DNA of 64,000 bases from Botrytis cinerea B05.10 (Eukaryota > Ascomycota > Leotiomycetes > Helotiales > Sclerotiniaceae), in the NCBI RefSeq assembly GCF_000143535.2, contig NC_037312.1, positions 1,860,001 through 1,924,000 on the forward strand, in the 5' to 3' direction. Below are positions 1 to 10,231 of this stretch, piece by piece (position 1 is the first letter of the stretch; each line of letters opens with the position of its first letter). The position numbers were made by a program, and so were the translations under genes. Below the pieces are notes generated by a model. The model worked only from the letters and a program-made list of their open reading frames with translations. It made no database searches and had not been told where the DNA came from.

Positions 1-429
1 TGATTCTTGTTAATGGCCTCGGAATGTGCGTCGCATTTATATAAGACTTCGAGATTCTGCCGTGAGAAGCTTGGCATAAAGGAGACAAAGGAAACCCCCA
101 GCGACCATAATTAACACCAATTCAAACGTCAAAGAAATCGATATTCAAAGAAAGTACAAAGAATGAAAAAGACATGATTATTGACTGTTTTGGACATGGA
201 AACCAGGGGGTTCGAAGTTTCGGCAGCCTGACGTCGTTCATTGACCAGCCTTGCCGCTAGCGTGATCTCTTAGCGTGGCGGGCACCAAAAAATCATCAGG
301 CCCGCATAGCTACTGTAGAAGACAAAGATATAAACCACCATCAGGAAATTGGATCCGTACTGGCATACCACATCCCATACATCCCATTCTCCCTTTACCT
401 ACGAACATAAAATATAAAACTTCGCAAAG
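1..429. other. 5' flank of TOM22, no gene seen
   Basis: No convincing coding frame on either strand. The last 30 bases before the TOM22 start are A-rich and probably 5' untranslated sequence. Confidence 0.5.
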
Positions 430-1016
430 ATGGTTGAATTGACAGAAGTTGAGGATGAGTCCTTTGAGCAAAAGCAAGCTGGACCATCTGAGGACGATTA
501 CTACACTGACACTGGTTGGTCTTACAATTGACTGCGATTCCATTTACAGTTGGCTAACAAACACTCGATAAAGATTCCGAGATTTCCTCGGACGAAGAGG
601 ACAATGTCGCAGATGAGGAGACTTTCGCAGACCGCATAAGTGCCCTGAAAGATATAGTACCGGCATCTACTCGAACATTCATCTCCAACAAGGTGGATGC
701 AACAACAAGTTGGATCAAATCGGGTTTGATGTTTGGAGGCAAAACTTTATTTGTTGTGAGCACAAGTGCTTTGTTACTGGGAGTTCCATGGGCATTGGCA
801 TTTGTAGAGGAGCAGCAGGTAGTTGAAATGGAGAAGGAGATGAAGATGAGAGAGATGGGTGGAGAGGTGCGTTGCTCAAACCAACCCAATCACATTTCAA
901 CCTGAATAATTCATACTGACATACCCATCTTACATTAGTTACTTTCCTCGGGCACAGATACAGCAGGACAGTTGAACGCTCAACTTGGCGCACAACAAGG
1001 ACAGCCAGCATTGTAA
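430..1016 (+). CDS. TOM22: Mitochondrial import receptor subunit TOM22
   Basis: Three exons, 430-514, 574-866 and 939-1016, joined by two GT-AG introns of 59 and 72 nt, encode 151 residues. TOM22 is the central receptor and organiser of the outer-membrane TOM complex and binds presequences of imported proteins with its acidic cytosolic part. The sequence shows the family layout: start MVELTEVEDE, an acidic N-terminal half (residues 1-50), the conserved block ISALKDIVP, then DATTSWIKSGL, a single membrane segment at about 86-106 (VVSTSALLLGVPWALAF) and EEQQVVEMEKEMKM right after it. The C-terminal intermembrane-space tail is short and Gln-rich. The length is usual for fungal TOM22. I chose this start because it gives the conserved N-terminus and no ATG lies upstream in frame. 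Confidence 0.95.
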
Positions 1017-2307
1017 TGAACGAATATGCTACGATACGAGATAAAGGAATCTGGATGGGGGAAGATATGATAGCATTGTACATCAGTGAGTGGCTTTTAG
1101 GGTGGGCGCATGATTCAGAAGGTTTACGGCCACAAAACCTGTGTATTTCTAGTTCTTCTCACCTCATGAACAAATAATTACTTCAGTAAATACTCGAGTA
1201 CAATTACAAATCCAGTTCAATGTCACATGCAATAGTCAAGGTGCAAGTTAAAGTTTTTTTCTTATACTGCAGATTTTATCGATTTAGCCGCCTCGGCCGC
1301 CACTACTTCATTCCCCATCCATTGTGTCGATTCATCTTGAAATACAAATAACATGCATAAAAGCTCATAAAAACGTAAGTTTAATTCTTGCATTAGAAGA
1401 ATCGTGATCTGAGATGATGTCGTATATTGAAAAGAAAACACATTTTTGATATCCCAGTTTTCCCGTCCTGCTAGAGCGTAGAGGATGCTGTTTGGCTCAA
1501 GTGTAATCCTAGCCTAGCTTCATGATAACGGAAACCGCTCTTCTCGGGCACATGGACACAGCCTATCGGAATTGAGTACTCCAAACTTGTTTCGTAATTT
1601 GGCTCATGAATCAACTCAACAACAGATGACATCGCAGAAGGAAAAAAAGAACCAACCGGAAAGCTGACTGATTAGTTCAACATCTCATATGTAACCTCAT
1701 GCAAAAACATTGTGTCGTACAGCCCGAAGATCTTCAAATCCGGCAACCTGTTTCGCTTACGTAGTGCATACCCCTGTGTTGGAGTCTCATGGCGGCTTAA
1801 GCAAGGTCCACTTCCCCATGTTATGCGTTTGAGCAACTTCTACAATCTTACCGCTCCAAGTGAATGTCTGCTCCTCATCCTATAATCACAGCTACTCCTC
1901 TGACCTCTTTTTGATCTGACAACGTGTTGCCAAAGCCTATCATTGTACGGCCACAAGTGAGTGAATCTCCAACCCTCATTTTAGGATTACTGCAGTTTCT
2001 CTGGATTCCTCCTGATTTGCAATTGTTTCAGCAAAGCCTATCATTGTACCACCACAAGTGAATCCTTCAACCCTCATCTCAGGATCGGAGCAGTTTCTCT
2101 AAATTCTTCTTTACTTGCAAACCTGAAAGCGCAAGAATGTCGAGAACACCTCTATTCCTAAACTTTACTGGAGATTCAAGCCGGAACCGTCAAATGTCGT
2201 GGTTACTGGCAAGTTCATCAAGAAGGAAGGAGAGAAGGTAAAGCCAACATTTGAGAATACCTATACATATACAGATATCTAGCTGACAACAGGAAAATAG
2301 ATGGCCT
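1017..2307. other. Gene-poor spacer with a duplicated segment
   Basis: No reading frame with coding character was seen. The only structure is the imperfect direct duplication at 1931-2120, listed separately. Confidence 0.5.
1931..2120. repeat. Imperfect tandem duplication, two copies of about 90 nt
   Basis: Copy 1 (1931-2022) and copy 2 (2032-2120) both begin CAAAGCCTATCATTGTAC, share CCACAAGTGA, AACCCTCAT, AGGAT and GCAGTTTCTCT in the same order, and end in TTGCAA. The offset is 101 nt. The differences are scattered substitutions and small gaps, so the duplication is not fresh. No function can be assigned. Confidence 0.8.
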
Positions 2308-2580
2308 CTAGTACTTAGGTTCTGGAAGGGGAGCGTCCACAGTGGTAGGATATGACGGTGAACTCCTTTGAAGCGAGAACGAGACTAACCAATTCTCTAC
2401 GCAGAGGTTATCTGGCCTATTGCCATTTTTTCTGCTATCTCTGCTATCGTCGTATATCTGAACCAACATATCAGCAGCGATGTTACGCTTCCAGCTAGTA
2501 TCGTAAGTACTCTCCACCATCCAGACATTGAAATTGATCATTTGGGGCCTTTCCCATACGGCTCCGCTTAGTCGTGGCAT
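2308..2580 (-). CDS. Hypothetical small protein (weak)
   Basis: A 90-codon ORF from an ATG at 2580, reading MPRLSGAVWERPQMINFN and including VWMVESTYDTSWKRNIAADM. The residue mix is protein-like and not a low-complexity shadow, but I recognise no family, and no signal peptide, membrane segment or motif is visible. It could be a gene fragment or chance. A longer frame begins at a TTG at 2625, but an ATG start is preferred in a fungus. Confidence 0.25.
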   Translation of the reverse strand: MPRLSGAVWERPQMINFNVWMVESTYDTSWKRNIAADMLVQIYDDSRDSRKNGNRPDNLCVENWLVSFSLQRSSPSYPTTVDAPLPEPKY

Positions 2581-2967
2581 GCCAAAAACAGTATCAAATA
2601 TTTTTTGTTGTACGAAGATCAACAAGATACTATTTTGAGATTATGATCAGTTGTCAGTTGTGATTCAACACTTCATTCAGTTTGAACAATCTGAAACGAT
2701 GGGCAAAGTTGAATGTCAATGCATAACAAGGTGAGGGTCTCCTGCACGTGACTCAGAACGCAGTATGGTGATACGCGATGATCACGTGAATGAGAGCCCT
2801 CAGCTGGCATGCTTAAGACTTTGACAGATCAAGAACACACTCAGTATCTAGATTGACCCTGAAAGCTATGCCACGGCTAGACAGAGCTGCATATCTAGTT
2901 TTATGCATAGAGACTTCAATAATGCTCTTACAATAATGTTGAGAAAATGGTTTCTAACTGAGCCAAG

Positions 2968-3992
2968 GTCCCCTCACTATCCATCGTCGTCGGTCTGGAA
3001 CTCGTGTTTCGAAATCAAACAGCATATGCGAGGTTTTGGTCGGGTCGCTCTCACTTTGCAACTCTTACAACCTCAATTAGATGTCTCACGCGCCACATAC
3101 TTGTACTTGTTCCTGCCCCCGCTCCACCCGATCATCAATACGATTCATCTTTTACACAGAATGAAGGCAGTACGGATAGCTCAGCATATAAAGACTTTGA
3201 TGGAGGAGTAGATGGAGCCCAGCAGCCAATTTCCAAAGCTCTTGAGGCAAAGACAATCGAAACAGTCAAGATTATGATAGCGATGTTGTATACCGTTAAA
3301 AACCACTTGAGAGCAGATTGGGGCGTGGAACTTAGTTCAGGAACAATAATGACTGAAGAAGGCGATTTTTATTGGCCAGTAGAATACAAGGATCTGCTGC
3401 CACAAGGCTTTAAAGGACATGAACATATGGGGTTGGGTCTTACACTTCAGTTGAGTACCTACATTGAGAAATTCGTCAACACCGGTTGTAGCTTGTAAGA
3501 CTCTGCCATTGATTCTCTTGTTTTGAGACTTCTAACGTATACTTTACACATAGGAATTGGTTCAACAATAGTTCCTCGGCTCAGATGCTAGCCAAACTTA
3601 ACGAATTTGTCTCAGCCTACGGCAACATGGAAGTAATTAGACTTGCGCCCACACCAGTCGCGCATTTAATCCACAGTGTACAAGTTTTAGCACTCTTCGT
3701 GTCCATTCTACCTTTTGCCATGGCTGCAGAGATTGGCTGGTGGACAGTCCCCCTCGTCGCATTCGTAGCCTTCGCCCTCTACGGAATTGAAGGGATCGCC
3801 CGGTGGCACGAAGATCCCTTCGGGACAGACAAGATTGATATCAATATGGACGATCTTGTTGAAGACGCAAGAAGAGAGATTGAAGTAATGTTGGAAGCTT
3901 GGAAAACTCAAGGGCTAAGTGGAAATGGAATTTTCACGCCTAAGTTGAGCACCCCATTTACGCCACGAGCCGAATATGGCACTCTAGGCTGA
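2968..3992 (+). CDS. Bestrophin-like (UPF0187) membrane protein, 5' end unresolved
   Basis: Two exons are visible: 2968-3494, then 3554-3992 after a 59-nt intron (GTAAGA...ACATAG), giving about 322 residues. The family forms chloride-channel-like membrane proteins. Diagnostic is the first block, VPSLSIVVGLELVFRNQTAY followed by ARFWSGR, which matches the bestrophin/UPF0187 pattern of a hydrophobic segment, then R-N-x-T-x-Y-x-R-F/Y-W-x-G-R. A second hydrophobic pair lies near the C-terminus (LIHSVQVLALFVSILPFAMA, then WTVPLVAFVAFALYGIEGIA) and is followed by the expected HEDPFG. The upstream exon with the start and first membrane segment is not found. A branch site CTAAC at 2953-2957 and acceptor AAG at 2965-2967 suggest an intron ends there, but no good exon lies before it. 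The gene may be truncated or its first exon may be distant. Confidence 0.7.
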
Positions 3993-4769
3993 GAGAGATT
4001 TAGACGAAGCTATTGAGGCATAGACACGATAAAGAGATACGAAATTGATATGGTTGCATTTAAATTGTACTTTGGGGAGTTCTATGTCGATTTCCGGTTA
4101 CGTGGGTTGCGTGAATTGCATCAAGGGCAGATAGTATTTTAAGGTGGATCGGTCACTTTTCCTATTGGCCTGCGAGCACTTTCATCCTTGCAGATTGTTT
4201 CCAACATTCAAAGATGCATATTCAGACATTTTTTATGGGTGGAAGATTTCTAAATTCGTTCAATCTAGTTTCCGGTAGACGAGGGATGAGTTGAATTGGT
4301 TTGGGAGCATTGCTGTTTATTTGACGGATCTATAAGGATTCCAATTTCCTGTTGAATGTCATCTAGAAACATCACAATTTGAGGGTTTGAGTTGTAATCT
4401 TTCTGGGAAATTATGCTGATGAATTGTTCAATAAATACACAATAACTACATTTGCTTACATTTATTTACTCCGGCCCTCCCACCTCACAGGTCAATGTTT
4501 CAGCATAGTCTCACTGGCACCTTGGTAATCTATCAGATTAGGTGGGATTATGCTAAATTGGTGTCTGCTCGACGGTCACAAATCATGACAAAGCCACATG
4601 CGTCTAGATATCGGCTAACTATCTATGTTGCATTTAAACGAAGCAATTGTCCAATGAGGAGGCAGAATGAGCGATCAAATAGCGTCATTCCTGACTCCAT
4701 GTTAATAATCTATGCTGGCTTGAATAACTAGAATTCATATAAAAGATCCATTTCTCTCTCAAGGTACGG
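3993..4769. other. Spacer between the bestrophin-like and oxidoreductase genes
   Basis: AT-rich sequence; the small ORFs here have no coding character. Nothing recognised. Confidence 0.45.
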
Positions 4770-5968
4770 ATGGCTACTACGAAACGTTTCAAGCAAGGCC
4801 AAATGACTGGAGAAACAATGCGTGCAATCGGTAAGAGACCACAAATATATGTAACTATAACAAGGTGCGACACGATTGACAGAATGCAGATATTGAAAAT
4901 GGGAGCGGGCCAATCTCCAGTCTCTTTTTAAACAATGATATTCCCAAACCCGAACCTTCTATTTCTCAGGCCCTAGTAAAGATCCATTCGTTTGGTCTCA
5001 ATCGAATGGATTTGATGCAGCGGGAGGGGAAATATAATGTACCCCCACAAGCGGGGAACATACTGGGTGTGGAGTTTTCCGGGGTAATTGAACAACTTGG
5101 GGATGGGGATATTGGGGATTTCAAAGTTGGTGATGAGGTTTTTGGACTCGCGTATGGTGGTATGATAATTTTTTCGTGTGGTTTTTGGAGGGTGCTGATG
5201 GTTCAACGGGAGCATATGCTGAGTACATCGCGTCATCGACAAAAATGCTCATCCACAAACCGGCTCATCTATCTTGGTCTGTAGCTGCTGGGATCCCGGA
5301 GGTATGTGTCAAAATCCCTATGTAATATGGTGTTAATGGGAAATTAGACATGGATAACAGCAACCCAAGCTTTGCATCTCGTTGGGTGTTTTAAACCAGG
5401 AGATAATGTTCTCTGGCATGCTGGAGCATCTGCAGTGTCCATTGCTGGAATCCAACTATCCAAAGCTGCCGGGGCCAACAAGATAATCATCACTGCTGGC
5501 TCGGATGAGAAAATCGCTTTCTGCAAAAGTTTGGGCGCAACGCATGGCTTCAATTACCACGCCGAAAATTGGGTCCAGGGAGTTCTAGATGCAACTGACG
5601 GACGCGGAATAGATGTAATTGTTGACTTCATTGGGAAGAATCACGCCCAGGGAAACTTTGAAGTCGCAGCAATGGATGGAAGAATTGTCCAACTGGCTAG
5701 TCTTAGTGGATACAAACTTGACGGATTAGACATCACTCTCCTCGAAAATAAGCGTTTGCGATGGGAGGGAAGTAGACTAAGAAGCAGACCTTTAGATTAC
5801 CAGGGGAAATTAAGAGATGTGTTGGCCGAAACTGCGTTGCAAAAATTTACAGATGGTACTTTCAAGGTTCCTATCGAGAGGGTGTTTTCCTGGAAAGATA
5901 TTAGGGAGGCTCATGCATTTTTGGAGAGCAATCAGTCGAAAGGTAAGATTGTGTGTACGGTGGATTGA
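4770..5968 (+). CDS. NADPH:quinone oxidoreductase, MDR family (TP53I3/PIG3-like)
   Basis: Four exons, 4770-4830, 4890-5159, 5213-5301 and 5348-5968, encode 346 residues. The protein belongs to the medium-chain dehydrogenase/reductase superfamily, zinc-free quinone oxidoreductase branch, which reduces quinones or enals with NADPH. Visible hallmarks: N-terminal MRAIDIEN, the GroES-like segment with HSFGLNRMDLMQREGKY and GVEFSGVIEQ, KVGDEVFGLAYG, then AGIPETWITATQAL and the Rossmann fold region beginning LWHAGASAVSIAGIQLSKA. It continues through GATHGFNY and DVIVDFIG. No zinc-ligand cysteines are seen where alcohol dehydrogenases have them. The third intron boundary (5160-5212) is the least sure: its acceptor GGGAG is unusual, although a CTGAT branch site precedes it. 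The first 16 residues before MRAI could be dispensable. Confidence 0.9.
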
Positions 5969-6223
5969 TGGTATGGTTTGATTGGCCGGAGTCATATATA
6001 GCAGCATGCATCAAAATATGATGAATATATGTAGCCAACAAGATTCCTTATTATTTTTGATCAACGCAATCACCGATTATGAAAGAATACAAACTAAACA
6101 GCATCTTCAAAATCTCATGTTTGACTCGCGCCGCACTTTTTATTCTGCGCTTGAACTTCTTCATTGTCTACTTAAACCTTACACACTCACAACATTGTAA
6201 TCTTCGCAAATAATTTCATCGAA

Positions 6224-6534
6224 ATGGGCACCAGCGGCAGAGATACAGCAAACTGGGCTACTCCAAGCCACCCGACGATGAACGAGAAACACAATGGTAC
6301 TGGATTATTCGAGGTGTCCAAGAAGGAGCTGCACTGTTGCCAATCTTGAATGGTGATCTTAAGCATTTGGTGGAAGTGGAAGTCGACTTCGATAATCCTT
6401 TTGCGGACTACTCGTACTTTTTCGATTTCCAGAGGATGACTTTGGAAACGCGGTCCTGGCACAAGATGGTTCACACAGTGAGCTTTCAGGCGTTGGCGGA
6501 ATCAGAACAGGATTGTGTGAAGGGAAGGTGCTAG
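6224..6534 (+). CDS. Hypothetical small protein (weak model)
   Basis: An ATG at 6224 opens MGTSGRDTANWATPS, and another frame downstream reads HLVEVEVDFDNPFADYSYFF and continues to a stop at 6534. An intron from about GTGTCC to CTTAAG (50 nt) would join them in frame, but its donor is poor. The second frame has convincing protein-like composition; no family is recognised. It may also be a decayed gene. Confidence 0.25.
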
Positions 6535-7400
6535 AGAAGAGACTGGCGGAGGAGAAGTAAACTAAATTCAGGGTGGACCTGAGAACGGCTTAGACCAAAA
6601 ACAGACAACCTCTCGCCGCAACCAAAGAGGTTACGTCGCATTCGAATGAGAATCACATTGCGCATGTTGTAGATAGTCAAACGCTTTCATCGTCTCTTTA
6701 CATGTTCCTGTCTTCGTGTGTTGCAATGAGCTGAATACATCATAATTACCCGGTCAGTAAGAGATGTAAAAAGCGCCAATATCGCATTTCACTTTCTTTC
6801 CGCGTTACATGAAACCGTTGTATGTGATGGGCAAGACCCTTCTTAAGATCGCTGCTCTGGAGACACAAACACAGATTTCATTGACAAGGTGTGGTAAGCA
6901 TCGCAAAAAGAGGTATCGAGATAAAGTGGGGGCAATATAGGCAAAACTCTGTCTATATTTTAGCTCCGTGCACCCTAGACCTTCACTTAAATTTCACTTC
7001 ACTACAAACTTGACAACACGACGGAAATGAAACTAGTTGTTGAAGCCCCCAGATTCAATGAATTGGCAAACGCTATGCAATTTAGCTCTGAGTAGGAACT
7101 CTTCCCTCCATTTCGATATGGAAAGTACGTCTCCAACAGCTCATAATGCTGCCACAATTCATCCAGCATGCGGTTCGCTGCTCCCAACTCCAACTCCGCC
7201 GTAAGAGATATAGGCGAGTCGACTATGGAGAAATTCAAGTATCAGGAAGCAAATGAAGTAGCAATTCATCTCTCAAAGCCCCTGATAAGCTTCATAACGA
7301 TCCAATCGCTCCTCAAAATGGAGCCAGCCAACAAACAAACGCACACGTCAGATGATTCCTTGCAGCCAACAAGGACATTGCTTTGTAGTATAAGTCGACC
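6535..7400. other. Spacer, no gene seen
   Basis: Small ORFs only, none with coding character. It includes the 3' flank of the minus-strand gene that ends at 7401. Confidence 0.45.
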
Positions 7401-8443
7401 TTATAGTACCACGCAGAAACGGCTATCATTTGATACCTCTTTGGTTCCGCTTTCAACTGTATCCGATCGATCATAATTCTGATATGTCTTTCTGCTCTCT
7501 TCGGGACTGGGGCAAGATGCACGCACACATCTAAGTTGGCTTGCAATCTCTCTTTCTTCTTCAATCATCTCATCGAGTGTCTGAAGCCGATCTGAGGAAG
7601 GATGCAGTTGAAAATCTTGTGCCATTTCAGACGAGGGTCGTGATTCTCCCAGTGGTTTTGAATCTTTGTATGCTATCGTTGCAGCCACACCTGCTGCTGG
7701 TAACCCACTCTGCAGTTGCGTAGTCAAGGACGCCGACTGCGCTTTCTTCAAGCCCTCTTGTAATATCTGCGAGTTTTCATTTAGTATAGATGCCTTCGAA
7801 TTGTGTTTGGATAAGACTCGTGCTGATGCTTCCGCTGCCTGTTTCTTGCTCGAGAGGTTTCGTTTTAATTTCCTCCGGTATTCCTTTCTTCGTTGTACTG
7901 TAACGATACCCCAATCTATAGCTTTAGTGCCACTCATAGACTTGGCTCGGTCTCTGTTTGCAACCCTCTGCTTTGATCGCGAGCCTTCTCTGGAATTGGT
8001 GATCTTTGCCGGCTTGTCTGAGTTGGGAATATTGTGCTGCGGTGCCAATTCTGCTGCCTCATTCTGTGCGGTCTGAGTGTCTCCTTGCTTAATACCTTGA
8101 TTTGTTTGTCCGGCGACGCTTTCATTTCTCTTTGTAGCTTTGCCCTCCTTTTTGTTCAGCAAATTGTGCGCTTTTTCTCTTGGGAATTCTTCAGCTGGCC
8201 CTGAAGTCATTGTCAGAATTCAGTCTACTCGATGATCCCACACCTCTTACAGAATTGATGCCAAAAGCATTTATCTGTCATGTAAAGCATCTTCTCTGTG
8301 GCAAGTCGAACGTATCCTCTGCTATATTTCCTGTAACAAATCTGATAAAGCTGCGTGGCTTGCTCTTTTGTATATGCGGGGTCGATACTTTGATCATCAA
8401 CGAGCTTTGCTATCATAAAATCACCGCATGATATATAAACCAT
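7401..8443 (-). CDS. Unrecognised protein A of a local family with a TDKxFW motif
   Basis: Two exons, 8443-8251 and 8200-7401, with a textbook 50-nt intron (GTAAGA donor, CTGAC branch, CTTCAG acceptor), encode 330 residues. I do not recognise the family. The N-terminal 65 residues hold FMIAKLVDDQSID, a Tyr-rich stretch and LYMTDKCFWHQFWPAEEFP. The same order occurs in the next gene (YMVHRLVDEGISI ... TFMADKLFWRSHWPHEQFP), so the two are probably paralogues. The rest is hydrophilic, Lys/Arg/Ser/Gln-rich and probably disordered (for example YRRKLKRNLSSKKQ). The last four residues are CVVL, which fits a CaaX prenylation signal, although this could be chance. The intron sits inside the shared motif at the same codon phase as in its neighbour, supporting both models. 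Confidence 0.6.
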
Positions 8444-8887
8444 GATGAACGAGTAGTTGAGATGATATCACAGCGAACTTGGTTATCGTGTTTTATTTCT
8501 ACAATAGTGTGTGTAGTGGAGGTGGTAGCAATTTGAAAATAATTTTATTGAGAAAAAAAGCCAATGTGGAGAAAATTCGATAGTGAATCTTGAGTTGGAA
8601 AATATTCAGAATTGGTCACCTTAAAAAAGCAAAAGTACAGACAGAGTAGGGTGATGATGTTTTTGTTACTCTAAAAAAGCTAGCTCATCGACTCACGAGT
8701 CAATTACAACGCCTCAGGTACATCAAAAGGTCTATTAGGCTTCTCATTGCCGTCCATTAAAAACTCCTGTGTAACTCTAAACGCGATGTACTATTATGCG
8801 TAGAATTACAATCAGGTTATCCCAAAGCTTCTCAGTAACTCGAGAGTCACCTTCTTGCCTCTTCTCTCAGATCTCAAGTTGCGCCAA
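8444..8887. other. Spacer between paralogues A and B
   Basis: AT-rich, with no coding frame. It should hold the promoter of gene A and the 3' end of gene B. Confidence 0.45.
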
Positions 8888-9478
8888 TTACTGAGAACCT
8901 CCATCTTGGTGATCCTCTGCCTCATGGTCCTCGGACTTCTCACATTCCTGTACCATCTGCGCAATCTTGCCCTCGATGCTTCTGCTCCACGCCTGAGCTT
9001 CCTGGACATAGAGCTCAAGACATCTCTGCTGTTGGGCACGATACATCTGCTCATTCATAGCATTCATCTTTTCGACAGGAATCTTGCGATATGCCTCATG
9101 GATGACCTCCCTATCACGCGGAGTCAAGTAGCAATCATAGCGGGGAAACTGCTCATGAGGCCCTACATTTCAGTCAGAAAATTGTTGAAAGTAGAAAGGG
9201 ACAATGTGTAACATGCAGTGAGAACGCCAGAACAATTTATCTGCCATGAAAGTAATGGTGCCTTCACTTGCCCCAGCACATACATTGGCCATAGTCTGGT
9301 AGTGACCGTCGTAGTGGCTCAAAGCGACTTCCATGGTGGTGATGGATATTCCTTCATCGACCAATCGATGGACCATGTACTGCTTGAGGGATGGGAGAGC
9401 CAAGAGTGATTGTGGCATCAAACTATCTGGTCTAGTTTCAAGGGGGATTGGAGGGTCTTGCATGGTCGCGTGCGGCAT
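8888..9478 (-). CDS. Unrecognised protein B, paralogue of A, with a probable GC-AG intron
   Basis: Exons 9478-9217 and 9162-8888 encode 178 residues. The first exon carries YMVHRLVDEGISI and TFMADKLFW; the second begins PHEQFPRYDCYLTPRDREV and continues as a Glu/Gln-rich helix (NEQMYRAQQQRCLELYVQEA). No GT donor joins these frames cleanly. A donor GCATGT at 9216 paired with a CTGAC branch and TGTAG acceptor does, and it gives FWRSHWPHEQFP, aligned with FWHQFWPAEEFP of gene A at the same phase. The ATG at 9478 is preferred over the TTG nine bases upstream. The tail (HEAEDHQDGGSQ) is acidic. Function unknown; the protein is shorter than A because it lacks the long basic tail. Confidence 0.55.
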
Positions 9479-10231
9479 GGTGAGCAATACGGAGGGAGAT
9501 TATTGGTGGCTTGATGGTATTTTTGATATCGTAGTCGGATTCCGACGTATCGTTATCGACAGCTTTGATTTTTGTAGAAGCTATTGTAAAGAAAACGTCA
9601 AAGTCGCATGCAGCTTAACAAATAAATAATGGAATCCAAAGATCCCCAATCAAGCTAATAAGCAACAGTGCAATAACGCACCGTATTCTTTCTACAAATT
9701 TGTTGAAATGAGTAACGGGTTGGGCCGTGCCAAAGATCAGTAAACAAAAACTTTAAATGCCAGTTTACGGCCTGTGAATCATATCTAGACCGCTCAGTTC
9801 CCTCATTCACCTCACATCTCATCTCTCACCTCATGTTAAAAAAGCGCAACCGGCTCTAAACCTAATTTCCGAGCTTTAACTCCGCTTCCGAAATCCATTA
9901 TACATCCCAATAGGAATAAGCGAAGCAGCAGATCTGAACGTATTAGGTCGCACTCGAAAGGTGTCCCTTTGTCCTTGGGTTTCCAATATCAGAATCTGCA
10001 CTGGAATGAAATGAGAAACGGCTATATAGTGAATTGAAATTGAAACTCGATGTCTAACAAGGTTGGGTGTTGGCGATCGAGGTTGGCTTACATGAAAAGG
10101 TTACGCATCGGGTTTAGGTTTCTGAGTTGTTGGGATGGGCAGCTTGAGGAAGATGACCTTGTTGGGGAGATATGAAACTGAAGGGTTCTCTTTGTATGTC
10201 TATGTGATGTTACTGCAGAGCTCAGATAGAT
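9479..10231. other. Spacer, no gene seen
   Basis: No ORF with coding character. It should contain the promoter of the minus-strand gene starting at 9478 and the 3' flank of the zinc-knuckle ORF. Confidence 0.45.

Noticed and set aside
5191..5212. Alternative acceptor at 5190 in the quinone oxidoreductase giving GADGSTGAYAEY
   Set aside because: No GT donor of matching phase exists upstream, so the acceptor at 5212 was kept.
7666..8076. 136-codon plus-strand ORF, Cys-rich
   Set aside because: It is antisense to gene A exon 2.
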